Positions 18,687-27,472 of a stretch of DNA of 64,000 bases are shown here, piece by piece. The translations under genes and the position numbers were made by a program. The notes under the pieces were generated by a model. It saw only the letters and a list, made by a program, of their open reading frames with translations, had not been told where the DNA came from and searched no databases. The DNA comes from Achromobacter pestifer (GTDB lineage: Bacteria > Pseudomonadota > Gammaproteobacteria > Burkholderiales > Burkholderiaceae_B). The first letter of the stretch is position 1; the number at the start of each line of letters is the position of its first letter. The stretch spans positions 1 through 64,000 of the forward strand of contig NZ_CADIJX010000002.1 of NCBI RefSeq assembly GCF_902859625.1, in the 5' to 3' direction.

Positions 18687-19199
18687 TCAGGTACCAATGC
18701 CGCCGGGGGTTTCCTGGTCGTGTTTGAGCAGCAGCTTTTTCAGCAGGCCGGCCAGTTGCTTGCGCTCGGCCGCCGACAGCGGATCCAGCAGTTCGTTCAG
18801 GTCTTTCAAATAGTCCTTCAATACCAGCTTGATCACGCGCAGCCCTTCCGTGGTCAGCGACACGATGACGCCACGCCGGTCTTCCGGGTTGGGATTGCGC
18901 ACCAGCAGGCCGGCCTGTTCCAGGCGGTCCAGGCGGTTGGTCATGGCGCCGGAGGTCAGCAACAGGGCTTCGACCAACTTTTGCGGATTCATCGCATGCG
19001 GGGCGCCCGTGCGGTACAGCGTGGCCAAGACATCGAATTCGCCTTGGTGCAGGTTGTAGCGGCGAAAGCTGCGGTTCACATTGCGGGTGGCAAAGGCGTT
19101 GATGCGGAACACGCGAGTGACGACGGTCATGGCCGCGAAGTCCTGGTTGGGACATTCCGCGCTCCATTGCGAGATCACCAGATCGACGAGGTCATTCAT
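18687..19199 (-). CDS. MarR-family transcriptional regulator
   Basis: The 170-aa protein has the winged-helix core of MarR proteins: LLTSGAMTNRLDRLEQAGLL is the recognition helix region (about residues 79-98) and NPEDRRGVIVSLT the beta wing with its conserved DRR. Such regulators act as dimers released by small ligands. The MFS exporter follows in the same direction. The start is ATG 19199. Confidence 0.93.
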   Translation of the reverse strand: MNDLVDLVISQWSAECPNQDFAAMTVVTRVFRINAFATRNVNRSFRRYNLHQGEFDVLATLYRTGAPHAMNPQKLVEALLLTSGAMTNRLDRLEQAGLLVRNPNPEDRRGVIVSLTTEGLRVIKLVLKDYLKDLNELLDPLSAAERKQLAGLLKKLLLKHDQETPGGIGT

Positions 19200-19206
19200 G
19201 GGGCAT

Positions 19207-19252
19207 CCGAATTTATTTCGATATGAAGTTTCTTTACGTTGAGATAAATTCT
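19207..19252. promoter_or_regulatory. Candidate MarR operator/promoter upstream of the MarR-MFS pair
   Basis: Two arms, atttatttcga (19211-19221) and ttgagataaat (19239-19249), form an imperfect inverted repeat (9 of 11 positions) just upstream of the marR start codon. MarR proteins commonly bind such AT-rich repeats over their own promoter. This is inference from symmetry and position only. Confidence 0.4.
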
Positions 19253-19293
19253 AACAGGACGCAGAAGGCCGCGCAAAGTGCGCAGCAAAAAAG

Positions 19294-19323
19294 AAGGGCC
19301 CGCCTCTTTCGAGGCGGGCCCTT
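19294..19323 (-). terminator. Intrinsic terminator of the HU-like gene
   Basis: A 13-bp perfect stem (19294-19306 with 19311-19323, four-base loop) is followed, in the minus direction, by a T-rich run (complement of aaaaaagaa, 19287-19295). It lies just after the HU-like stop codon. Confidence 0.9.
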
Positions 19324-19349
19324 CCGGCTTGACCGGATACTCGCGCGAA

Positions 19350-19820
19350 TTACTGCGCGGCGTCCTTCAGCTTCTTGAGCGGACGAACCTTCACCTTGAC
19401 CGAAGCCGGCTTGGCGGGGAACCAGCGCTCAACGCCAGTGAACGGATCCTTGCCGAAGCGCTTGGCCTTGGCGGGAACCTTTTGCACAGCAACCTTGAAC
19501 AGGCCGGGCAGCGTGAATTCGCCAGCGCCCTTCTTGTCCACGGAACCCAGCACCGAGGTTTCCAGGCTGGCCAGAACGGCCTTGACGGCCTTGGCTTCAA
19601 CGCCGGATTGCTCAACGATGTAAGCAACCAGTTGGGTCTTGTTCAGAGCAGCCTTGATGGCCTTGGGTGCAGCAGCGACCTTCTTGGCGGCGACGACCTT
19701 CTTTGCTGCGGGCTTCACAGCGGGCTTCACAGCGGTTTTGGCGGCGGTTGCCTTCTTTGCGGGCGCCTTGACGGCGGGCTTGGTGACTTTCTTGGCAGGA
19801 GCTTTTGCTTTCGTGGCCAT
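19350..19820 (-). CDS. HU-family DNA-binding protein with long lysine/alanine/proline-rich N-terminal tail
   Basis: The 156-aa protein starts at ATG 19820. Residues 1-59 form a low-complexity basic tail of AKK/PAVK/PAAKK repeats, like the tails of histone H1 and the bacterial H1-like proteins. Residues 60-156 hold a divergent HU/IHF fold: NKTQLVAYIVEQSGV at the start, GAGEFTLPGLFKV and a lysine-rich end. HU proteins bend and compact DNA; the tail should raise affinity without sequence choice. A strong terminator follows, so it is likely monocistronic. Confidence 0.88.
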   Translation of the reverse strand: MATKAKAPAKKVTKPAVKAPAKKATAAKTAVKPAVKPAAKKVVAAKKVAAAPKAIKAALNKTQLVAYIVEQSGVEAKAVKAVLASLETSVLGSVDKKGAGEFTLPGLFKVAVQKVPAKAKRFGKDPFTGVERWFPAKPASVKVKVRPLKKLKDAAQ

Positions 19821-20170
19821 GGTCAAAATCCGTAGTTGAGGACATGGAGCAGCGCGCGCCGGGTATCGGCGTTTGACGCTACGCGCCCGATGATAGCGGA
19901 AGACTTGAGGTTCTAGCGGCTTTCTAACGGGTTTTAAGCCAGTGTTTGTTGTTTTCAACGCAGAAAAGCGCTTCCTGCAAGGGCTTTCGCAATACATCGT
20001 GACATTCGAAGCCTATTTTTGCGGAACATTCCAGCACTGAACCATCTTCGCCGAGCGTGTTCCAATTGCGTGCGGCGCGCGGGGATATTGTTGAGCGTTG
20101 GCTTGTGGGTCAGGCTGATTGGCGCTCGTTTTCGCGCGGGAACAACCCAAGCATGGATTGAAGCTCTTAT
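19821..20170. other. Divergent intergenic region, HU-like gene and D,D-carboxypeptidase
   Basis: This 350-base stretch separates two divergent genes and must hold both promoters. I see no open reading frame with coding character, and no strong hairpin or repeat. Confidence 0.5.
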
Positions 20171-21334
20171 ATGTTGTTGATGAAGAAGTTTGCGGCTGGC
20201 CTGCTCGTTGCGGCAGCCTGCGTGTCTGGCGCGATGGCGCAGCCGATGCCTGAACCGGCGCTTTCCGCCAAAGCCTGGCTGTTGCTGGACGAGACCAGCG
20301 GGCAAGTCATTGCTTCGCACGCGGCCACGACCCGAATCGAACCCGCGTCACTGACCAAGATCATGACCGCCTACGTTGTGTTCGAGGCGCTGAATAAGAA
20401 GGAAGTGACGCCCAGCCAGTTGGTCGTAATCTCGACGCGGGCCTGGAAAGTGCCGGCGGGCAGTTCCAAGATGTTCCTGGAGCCCGGCTCCAAGGTGACG
20501 GTGGATGAGCTGCTACGCGGCCTGATGATCCAATCGGGCAATGACGCCGCCATTGCGCTGGCCGAAGCGGTGTCGGGCAGTGTCGAGGCCTTTGTGGCGC
20601 GGATGAACGACACGGCGGTGAAGCTGGGGTTGCACGCGACGCATTTCGCCAGCCCGCATGGCCTGCCGGACCCGGGCACCTATTCCACGGTCAGTGATTT
20701 GTCCATTCTGGCCACGCGCTTCATTCGCGATTACCCGCAGTTGTACAAGACCTACGATTCCGCCAAGCAGTTCACGTTCAACAAGATCACGCAACCCAAC
20801 CGGAATCGGTTGTTGTGGCTGGATCCCAGCGTGGACGGATTGAAGACGGGCCATACCGATTCCGCCGGCTATTGCATTGTGGCGACGGCCCGCCGGCCCA
20901 ATGGCGCTGATCAGCGTCGCCTGATTACCGTCGTGGTGGGGACGGCCTCCGACAAACTGCGCACGCAGGAAAGCCGGCAGTTGCTGGAGTGGGGGTTTCA
21001 GGGATTCAATACCATCAAGCTCTACGCGCGCGGTCAGTCCGTTGCCACGCCGGAAGTCTGGAAGGGCGAAAGCGATAGTCTCAAGGCGGGGTTTTCGCGG
21101 GATGCCTATGTGACGGTGCCTGCGGGCGCCAAGGTAGAACCCGTGTGGACGCCGCGAGAGCCATTGGTGGCGCCGATTGCCGCTCAGGAGACCGTGGGCG
21201 CGTTGCGGGTGCTGGTGGACGGCAAGCCGTCGATGCAGTTCCCGGTGGTGGCATTGGAGCCGGTGGCCGAGGCCGGGTTCGCGGGCCGCGCCTGGGATTC
21301 CGTCCGCTTGTGGTGGCGGGGTCATTCCGGTTGA
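20171..21334 (+). CDS. dacC: D-alanyl-D-alanine carboxypeptidase (PBP5/6 family)
   Basis: The 387-aa protein has a signal peptide (MLLMKKFAAGLLVAAACVSGAMAQ) and the three active-site motifs of penicillin-binding proteins: SLTK (SxxK, with the nucleophilic serine near residue 60), SGN (near 122) and KTG (near 225). A C-terminal beta-rich domain and a final amphipathic stretch (WDSVRLWWRGH) for membrane attachment complete the class C PBP5/6 layout. It trims the last D-alanine of peptidoglycan stem peptides in the periplasm. The symbol could equally be dacA. Confidence 0.93.
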   Translation: MLLMKKFAAGLLVAAACVSGAMAQPMPEPALSAKAWLLLDETSGQVIASHAATTRIEPASLTKIMTAYVVFEALNKKEVTPSQLVVISTRAWKVPAGSSKMFLEPGSKVTVDELLRGLMIQSGNDAAIALAEAVSGSVEAFVARMNDTAVKLGLHATHFASPHGLPDPGTYSTVSDLSILATRFIRDYPQLYKTYDSAKQFTFNKITQPNRNRLLWLDPSVDGLKTGHTDSAGYCIVATARRPNGADQRRLITVVVGTASDKLRTQESRQLLEWGFQGFNTIKLYARGQSVATPEVWKGESDSLKAGFSRDAYVTVPAGAKVEPVWTPREPLVAPIAAQETVGALRVLVDGKPSMQFPVVALEPVAEAGFAGRAWDSVRLWWRGHSG

Positions 21335-21382
21335 TCGTGGCCGTTCCGGGCTGGTGTCCGGACGGCGGCAAGGAGGTGTGTG

Positions 21383-21931
21383 ATGGCGGTGAGTTTTCCT
21401 GGAGGGCCGGCGCCAGCGCCGGCAGCAGATGATCCGCTGGCCCTGCTGTCCGCCTGTCACGGCCGGATTGCCCGCCAGTGCGCCACCTTGCTGCGACTGG
21501 CTGCGCATTTGCCCGAGCACGGAAGCGACGCGACGGCACAGACCGCCGCCGCCAGCGTGGCGCGCTATTTTGAAACTGCCGCGATACACCATCACGAGGA
21601 CGAGGAAGAAGATCTTTTCCCGGCCTTGATTGAATCCATGGCAGGGTCCGACGCGGGCTGCCTGCACGCCCTGGTGCAAGGGCTGATGGCCGAGCATCGG
21701 CGCCTGGCGGACTTATGGGCGCCGTTGCGGCAGGCCATGTCCGAGATCGCAGCGGGGCGTCCCACCGTCTTGCCCTTGGCGCAGGTGCAGGCGTTCACCG
21801 AGGCTTACGCGGCGCATATCCAGCGTGAAGAAGACGAGTTGCTGCCGATGGCGGCGCGGCTTATTGCTGACGACGTGCTGAGGGAAATTGGGCAGGCCAT
21901 GAAGTCGCGGCGCGGCGGCGACGCGGGCTGA
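21383..21931 (+). CDS. Hemerythrin-like HHE domain protein
   Basis: The 182-aa protein starts at ATG 21383, seven bases after aaggagg; the GTG three bases earlier is less likely. Iron ligands of the hemerythrin fold are visible: SACHGRI, IHHHEDEEEDLFP (HxxxE-type), LMAEHRRL and YAAHIQREEDELLP. Such cytoplasmic di-iron proteins bind oxygen or nitric oxide or act in iron and stress sensing. It lies 48 bases downstream of the carboxypeptidase gene, but no functional link is evident. Confidence 0.9.
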   Translation: MAVSFPGGPAPAPAADDPLALLSACHGRIARQCATLLRLAAHLPEHGSDATAQTAAASVARYFETAAIHHHEDEEEDLFPALIESMAGSDAGCLHALVQGLMAEHRRLADLWAPLRQAMSEIAAGRPTVLPLAQVQAFTEAYAAHIQREEDELLPMAARLIADDVLREIGQAMKSRRGGDAG

Positions 21932-22013
21932 TCCCTGCCGCCAAGGCGGCGGCATTTGGCGCTACGATGCCCTTAGCCGGCGCATCGGGCGCTGGAATCA
22001 CTGCTTGAACGCC

Positions 22014-22886
22014 ATGACCCGCCATCGCGTTTTTCGCCAGAAATTGCAGGACCCCGTCTTGATGCATGCCATGTCGGCCCACAACCCGATGTCCGCGCGA
22101 CTGGCGGCCGAGGCCGGCTTCGACGCGATCTGGGGCAGCGGCTTTGAATTGTCGGCAAGTTATGCCGTGCCCGACGCCAGCATCCTTTCCGCGTCGCAGC
22201 ATCTGGATATGATGCGGGCCATTGCGGCTGCCGTGGACGTGCCGGTCATCGCCGATATCGACACGGGATTCGGCAACGCCGTCAATGTGTCGTACATGGT
22301 GCCGCAATACGAAGCGGCCGGCGTGTCGGCCGTGGTGATGGAAGATAAGACTTTTCCCAAAGACACCAGCTTGCGCGCGGACGGCCGGCAGGAACTGGTG
22401 CGCGTCGAGGAATTCCAGGGCAAGGTCGAAGCGGCCTGCGCCGCACGGCGGAATCCGGATTTCTGCGTGATCGCCCGGACTGAAGCGCTGATCGCCGGGC
22501 TGGGTCAGCAAGAAGCGCTGGCCCGGGCCGCGGCCTATGCGTCGGCGGGCGCCGACGCGATCCTGATCCATTCCAAGCAAAGCACGCCTGACGAGATCCT
22601 GTCTTTTGTGGGCGCCTGGAGGGGCCGTGTGCCACTGGTGGTGGTGCCCACGGCCTATCCGCAACTGCGCGAATCGGATATTCAAGCGCTGGGCAAGGTG
22701 GGCCTGGTGATCTATGGCAATCACGCCATCCGCGCGGCCGTGGGCGCGATGCGCGATGTGTTTTCCCGTATTCGGCGTGACGGCGGCATTCATGCGGTGG
22801 ATGCCGACCTGCCGACGGTGAAAGAGATCATTGCGCTACAGGGCGATGCCGGCATGCGAGAGCTGGAACGCCGCTATCTCAAGTAG
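22014..22886 (+). CDS. palA: Phosphonopyruvate hydrolase (isocitrate lyase/PEP mutase superfamily)
   Basis: The 290-aa protein (ATG 22014) has the superfamily core IADIDTGFGNAVNV (metal-binding DxD) and the active-site loop EDKTFPKDTS near residue 108. The loop threonine in place of the PEP-mutase asparagine (EDKxxxKxNS), with GSGFELSASYAVPDA and GNHAIRAAVGAMR, matches what I recall of the Variovorax Pal2 phosphonopyruvate hydrolase. That enzyme splits the C-P bond of 3-phosphonopyruvate to pyruvate and phosphate. No transaminase, transporter or LysR gene of a phosphonoalanine pathway is adjacent. PEP mutase or oxaloacetate decarboxylase activity is the alternative. Confidence 0.82.
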   Translation: MTRHRVFRQKLQDPVLMHAMSAHNPMSARLAAEAGFDAIWGSGFELSASYAVPDASILSASQHLDMMRAIAAAVDVPVIADIDTGFGNAVNVSYMVPQYEAAGVSAVVMEDKTFPKDTSLRADGRQELVRVEEFQGKVEAACAARRNPDFCVIARTEALIAGLGQQEALARAAAYASAGADAILIHSKQSTPDEILSFVGAWRGRVPLVVVPTAYPQLRESDIQALGKVGLVIYGNHAIRAAVGAMRDVFSRIRRDGGIHAVDADLPTVKEIIALQGDAGMRELERRYLK

Positions 22887-23032
22887 TGAATCGAGGGGCG
22901 GCCGACGGTCAGTCTCTAGTCAGCCGACGATGCTGCGTTGCGCCAGCCGGGTCGAGCGATTACGCTAGTCGACCTAGCTCGGCGCGGATGGACCCGCCAG
23001 GCCAGAAAATCAAGAAAGGGGAATGAGACAGC

Positions 23033-24817
23033 ATGACGCAGGGGGCAAGAGATCTGGCGGGCCGCATGTTCGGCTCATGGGTGGAGGATGTCAACAAGTT
23101 GACCCTGCGCGCCGATTTGTCGGCGGGCCTGCTGGGTGCGCTGTTGGTGCTGCCCCAAGGCGTGGCGTTTGCGACTCTGGCGGGGCTGCCCGCCGAATAC
23201 GGGCTGTATTCAGCCATCATCCCCTGTATCGTCGCGGCGCTGTTCGGGTCCAGCCGGCATGTGATGTCCGGCCCGACCAATGCGAATTCTCTAGCGCTGT
23301 TTGCGGTGCTGACCCCCTTGGCCGCCGCGGGCAGCCCAGGCTATATCCAGTTGGCGCTTGCGGTGACGGTGCTGGTGGGCATCATGCAATGGCTGGTGGG
23401 TGTGCTGCGCCTGGGGTCGCTTGCTCATTTCATTTCTCCATCGGCCCTGTTCGGCTTCACCAGCGGCGCGGCGCTGCTGATCGCCGTGCACGCCTTGAAG
23501 GATGCGCTGGGCTTGCCGTCACCCGAATCGCATGGCGCGGGCGCCTTGCTGGTCAGTGTGGGGGCGCATCTTGACCAGATCCACAAGGGGGCGGTGCTGG
23601 TGACGCTGGTCACGCTGGGCGTGGCATTGCTGGTGCGCCGCCTGGATAAACGCAAACCCAATATGCTGCTGGGACTGGTGGCGGGGTCATTGGCGGCGGC
23701 GGCGTTCAATGCGTGGGCCGTGCCGCAGGGCGGCACGCCGGTATCGGTGGTGGGCGCCATCGCCCAGCCCTGGCCGCCATTCCACGTGCCCAGCGTGGAC
23801 TGGCGCACGCTGCCTGATCTGCTTAGCCTGGCGTTCGCACTGACCATCGTGGCGCTGGCGCAATCGATCTCCATCGCGAAGGCCGTGGCCACGCGCTCGG
23901 GACAGCGCATCGACGCCAACCGGGAATTCATGGGGCAAGGGCTGTCGAACGTCGTGGGCGGCTTTTTCTCTTGCTATCTGTCCTGCGGATCGTTGAACCG
24001 ATCCATACCCAATTACGAAGCCGGCGCCAAGACGCCGCTGGCCGCGGTGTTCTCGGCTGTGCTGCTGGTGGTGCTGGTGGCCTTGTCGGCACCGTTGCTG
24101 GCGATGATCCCCAACGCCGCGATCTCGGGCCTGCTGCTGTTGGTGGCGTGGACCTTGCTGGATATTCCCCGCTGGCGCCAGTTGATCCGGATGCAGCCGG
24201 GCGAGTGCGCCATTGCCGGCGCCACGTTGGCCGCCACGGTCACGATCCGCATGGAAGTGGCAATCCTGCTGGGCACCGTGTTGTCGCTGATGGCGTATCT
24301 GCATCGCACGTCGCGGCCGGCGATGCGCACGATGGGCTTTGATTCCCGGGGCTTGGATCGGCGCTTCGTGGTGCTGGAGCATCAGCAGGATGCGCTGCCG
24401 GAATGTCCGCAACTGAAGTTGCTGCGCATGGAAGGTTCGATCTATTTCGGCGCGGCGGCACACGTGGCCCATCGTCTGCACGAGCTGCGATCGGCGCCGG
24501 ACGCGCCGCGCCACTTGCTGGTGATGGCCAAGAGCATGAACTTCATCGATCTGGCCGGCGCGCAGGTGTGGGAAGACGAGCTCGCCGCGCGGCGCGCGAT
24601 GGGTGGCGATCTGTATTTCCATCGCCCGCGGCCAGAAGTGCTGGACATGTGGCGCCGCACGGGGTTTCTGGAGCGTTTGGGCGCGGACCATGTTTTCCCC
24701 GACAAGACCACGGCGCTGCACACCATCTACGCCAAGCTGGACCCCAGTGTCTGCGCGGGATGCAAAGCCCGGATCTTCTGGGAATGCCAGCCGCAGAATC
24801 CGCAAAGCGAGCATTGA
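23033..24817 (+). CDS. SulP-family inorganic anion transporter with STAS domain
   Basis: The 594-aa inner membrane protein starts at ATG 23033 with aaaggggaa upstream. Residues 20-420 hold the SulP transport core: LPQGVAFATLAGLPAEYGLYSAI is the sulfate transporter signature and SGPTNANSL a conserved substrate-site segment. Residues 445-560 form a cytoplasmic STAS domain (GSIYFGAAAHV, MNFIDLAGAQVW). A C-terminal tail (about 570-585) carries CAGCKARIFWEC. The family carries sulfate, bicarbonate or dicarboxylates. It is convergent with the ABC importer genes on its right. Confidence 0.92.
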   Translation: MTQGARDLAGRMFGSWVEDVNKLTLRADLSAGLLGALLVLPQGVAFATLAGLPAEYGLYSAIIPCIVAALFGSSRHVMSGPTNANSLALFAVLTPLAAAGSPGYIQLALAVTVLVGIMQWLVGVLRLGSLAHFISPSALFGFTSGAALLIAVHALKDALGLPSPESHGAGALLVSVGAHLDQIHKGAVLVTLVTLGVALLVRRLDKRKPNMLLGLVAGSLAAAAFNAWAVPQGGTPVSVVGAIAQPWPPFHVPSVDWRTLPDLLSLAFALTIVALAQSISIAKAVATRSGQRIDANREFMGQGLSNVVGGFFSCYLSCGSLNRSIPNYEAGAKTPLAAVFSAVLLVVLVALSAPLLAMIPNAAISGLLLLVAWTLLDIPRWRQLIRMQPGECAIAGATLAATVTIRMEVAILLGTVLSLMAYLHRTSRPAMRTMGFDSRGLDRRFVVLEHQQDALPECPQLKLLRMEGSIYFGAAAHVAHRLHELRSAPDAPRHLLVMAKSMNFIDLAGAQVWEDELAARRAMGGDLYFHRPRPEVLDMWRRTGFLERLGADHVFPDKTTALHTIYAKLDPSVCAGCKARIFWECQPQNPQSEH

Positions 24818-24839
24818 TCGCGCTGCGGGCGCAGCGGCT

Positions 24840-25598
24840 TCAGGGCGCTTCGGTGCCCAGGTAGGCCGCGCGCACCCGGGCATCCGCGGCGATTGCCGCA
24901 GGCGCACCTTCCGCCAACAACGCGCCGCGCACCAGCACCGCGATGCGGTCGGCATGTTTGAACACCACGTCCAGGCTGTGTTCCGTGAACAGCACGGCGA
25001 TGCGTTGCGTGTCGGCAAGTTGGCGCGTCAGGCGCATCAGCGCGTGGCGTTCATTGGTGGCCATGCCTGCCGTGGGTTCGTCCATGAGCAACAGCCGTGG
25101 CTGGTGCGCCAGCGCCATTGCCAGTTCGACCCGTTTGACGTCGCCATAGGCCAGCGTGCCGCAGGCGGCGTCGGCCTGGTTCGCCATTTGCACTTGCGAT
25201 AGCAGGGCCATGGCCTCGTCGATGGCGTGGCCCGCGGCGCGGCGCCAGGGGTTGAACAGCAGGCGGTCGCGGGACAGCAGGGCCGTTTGTACGTTTTCGC
25301 GAACGGTCATCGACCGGAAGGTGGCGGCGGTTTGGAAGGTGCGCCCGACGCCAAGCCGGCAGATCTTGCCGGCTGACAGGCCCACCAGTTCGCGGCCATC
25401 CAGCCGCACCGATCCGGAATCGGGCCGCAATTGACCGCCCAGTACGTTGAAGCAGGTGGACTTTCCAGCGCCATTCGGGCCGATCAACGCCAGCATCTGG
25501 CCGGCTTCCAGCGTGAACGACACGCCTGCCAGTGCGTCGATGCCGCCGAAGGATTTGCGCAGCGCGTCGACCTGGAGCAAGGAGGGGGAGGTGGTCAT
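24840..25598 (-). CDS. livG: Branched-chain amino acid-type ABC transporter ATP-binding protein (LivG)
   Basis: The 252-aa protein starts at ATG 25598, overlapping the permease stop by four bases (ATGA). Walker A is GPNGAGKST (near residue 37); the LivG hallmark is the insertion region GRTFQTAATFRSMTVRENV; Walker B is LLLMDEPTAGM, followed by FTEHSLDVVF with the switch histidine. The signature segment is LAYGDVKRVELAMAL, a looser version of LSGGQ as usual in this family. It powers the fused permease encoded upstream. No livF partner is found next to it. Confidence 0.9.
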   Translation of the reverse strand: MTTSPSLLQVDALRKSFGGIDALAGVSFTLEAGQMLALIGPNGAGKSTCFNVLGGQLRPDSGSVRLDGRELVGLSAGKICRLGVGRTFQTAATFRSMTVRENVQTALLSRDRLLFNPWRRAAGHAIDEAMALLSQVQMANQADAACGTLAYGDVKRVELAMALAHQPRLLLMDEPTAGMATNERHALMRLTRQLADTQRIAVLFTEHSLDVVFKHADRIAVLVRGALLAEGAPAAIAADARVRAAYLGTEAP

Positions 25599-27472
25599 GC
25601 GCGCCTCCCGCGGAGCCGCGCAGCAGCGCCGGCAAGACCTTCCGGAAACGCCATGACCAGCGCCAGAATGGCCAGGCCCAGCACGGCGTGCCAGTATTCG
25701 GTGCTGCGCGCCGCCGCATCTTGCAGCCATGTGTAGGCGGCGGCGCCGACAAGCGGGCCGGCCAGTGTCTGTAGACCGCCCAACAGCACCATAACCAGCC
25801 CGTCCACCGAGCGGCTGACGGCCAGGACGTCGGGGGCGATGCTGCCCTTGGAAAATGCGTAGAGCGACCCGGCCAGGCCGGCAGCGAAAGACGCCGCGAC
25901 AAAGCCTGCCCACTGCACGCGCCGGGTTTCCATGCCCAGGGCCTCGGCGCGCAACGAAGCGTCGCGCACGCCGCGCAGCGCGTACCCCAGCGGCGAAAAC
26001 GCCAGGCGGCGCAGCCAGGCGACGCCGGCCGCACACAAGGCGAGCGTCACGTAATAGAACCAGGGGCCTTGCGCCAGCCAGGACGATGGCCATAAGCCGA
26101 TCAGGCCGTTGCTGCCGCCCGTCACGTCGTCCCATTGGTACGCAAGCGCCCAAAGGATTTGTGCGACGGCCAGCGTCAGCATGGCCAGGTACACGCCGGA
26201 CAGGCGCACGCAGAACCAGCCGAACAGCAGCGCGCCGAACGCGGCGGCGAACGGGCCCAACAGCAACGCGGCTTCCATGGGCACAGCGGCCAATTTCAGC
26301 AATAGCGCAGCGCCATAAGCGCCCAGCCCAAACCAGGCGGCATGGCCGAAAGAGGTCATGCCTGCCAGTCCGGTCAGGAAGTGCAGGCTGGCGGCAAACA
26401 ACGCGGCGATCAGGATCTCGGTCATCAGAATGCTGAGATACGGCCAGTACAACGCGGCGATGGGTACCAGTGCCAACAGGACAAGCAGCAGCACATAGGC
26501 CAGGCGCAGGCTCCGGCCGGCGGGGGCAATGGGGCGCTCCGCCGGGCCGGCATGCGAGGCGGGGGCGGGCGGCTTGCCCAGCAGGCCCCACGGGCGCACC
26601 ACCAGCACCACGGCCATCACGGCGAATTCGGCCAGCAGCGTCAGCTTTGACAGGTTGAACACCCATGGGCCGATCTGGATCTGACCCAGGAAGACGAACA
26701 CGGCTTTCACGGAGCAGATCAGCAGGGCGGCCAGGAAGGCGCCAGGAATTGATCCTAGGCCGCCCACCACCACCACCACGAAGGCGCTGGCGATGATCTC
26801 CAGATCCAGCCCCAGCGTGGCGGGCACCCGGGGCGCGGCCAGGGCGCCGCCCAACCCGGCCAGGAAGGCCCCCAGCGTGAAGGCGGAGGTGAACAGCCAG
26901 GCCTGGTTTACGCCCAGCGCGGCAAGCATGCTGCGGTTTTCGGCCGCCGCGCGCAGCAGCCGGCCCCAGCGTGTGCGCATCAGCAGCAGCCATAACAGGC
27001 CAAGCACCACGGGGCCGGCGGCGATCAGCAGCAGGTCGTATTGTGGATAGCGTCGGCCCAGGATCTGGACCGCGCCGGACAGGCCGGGGGCGCGCGCCGC
27101 GAACAGGTCTTCGGGACCCCAGATCGCCAGCGTGGCGTCACCGATGATGAGCACGAGGGCGAACGTGGCCAGCAATTGGAATAGTTCGGGCGCCTGGTAC
27201 AAGCGCTTGAGCACCAGCCATTCGGCCGCTGCGCCGATCAGGCCGGTGGCCAGCGCGGCCAGCAGCAGGCCGGCCCAATAGCCGGCGCCGTCGCCGAAAT
27301 ACGTGGTGAAGGTCCATGCCAGGTAGATGCCCAGCATGTAGAACGACCCATGCGCGAAATTCACCACGCGGGTCACGCCGAAGATCAGCGACAGGCCGGC
27401 GGCCACCAGGAACAATGCGCTGGCATCCGCCAAGCCGTTAAGCAGCTGCGACAACAGCCCCGACAGGCTCAT
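25595..27472 (-). CDS. Fused LivH-LivM branched-chain amino acid-type ABC permease
   Basis: The 625-aa inner membrane protein joins two permeases usually encoded by two genes. Residues 1-300 are LivH-like (GLSLIFGVTRVVNFAHGSFYMLG near residue 26, and VVVVVGGLGSIPGAFLAAL); a proline/alanine-rich linker (about 301-322) follows; residues 323-625 are LivM-like (HFLTGLAGMTSFGHAAWFGLGAY, GGSNGLIGLWPS). It starts on the stop codon of the binding-protein gene and overlaps livG by four bases. The fusion keeps the two half-channels in one chain. The substrate may be a branched amino acid, urea, an amide or an aromatic acid. Confidence 0.9.
   Translation of the reverse strand: MSLSGLLSQLLNGLADASALFLVAAGLSLIFGVTRVVNFAHGSFYMLGIYLAWTFTTYFGDGAGYWAGLLLAALATGLIGAAAEWLVLKRLYQAPELFQLLATFALVLIIGDATLAIWGPEDLFAARAPGLSGAVQILGRRYPQYDLLLIAAGPVVLGLLWLLLMRTRWGRLLRAAAENRSMLAALGVNQAWLFTSAFTLGAFLAGLGGALAAPRVPATLGLDLEIIASAFVVVVVGGLGSIPGAFLAALLICSVKAVFVFLGQIQIGPWVFNLSKLTLLAEFAVMAVVLVVRPWGLLGKPPAPASHAGPAERPIAPAGRSLRLAYVLLLVLLALVPIAALYWPYLSILMTEILIAALFAASLHFLTGLAGMTSFGHAAWFGLGAYGAALLLKLAAVPMEAALLLGPFAAAFGALLFGWFCVRLSGVYLAMLTLAVAQILWALAYQWDDVTGGSNGLIGLWPSSWLAQGPWFYYVTLALCAAGVAWLRRLAFSPLGYALRGVRDASLRAEALGMETRRVQWAGFVAASFAAGLAGSLYAFSKGSIAPDVLAVSRSVDGLVMVLLGGLQTLAGPLVGAAAYTWLQDAAARSTEYWHAVLGLAILALVMAFPEGLAGAAARLRGRRA

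Noticed and set aside
17413..19167. A 584-codon frame extending the MFS transporter upstream
   Set aside because: The added part is the shadow of the MarR gene; homology and first helix start at ATG 18633.
24840..26993. A 717-codon frame that would join LivG to extra N-terminal sequence
   Set aside because: The extra part is the out-of-frame shadow of the fused permease; the true ATPase starts at ATG 25598.
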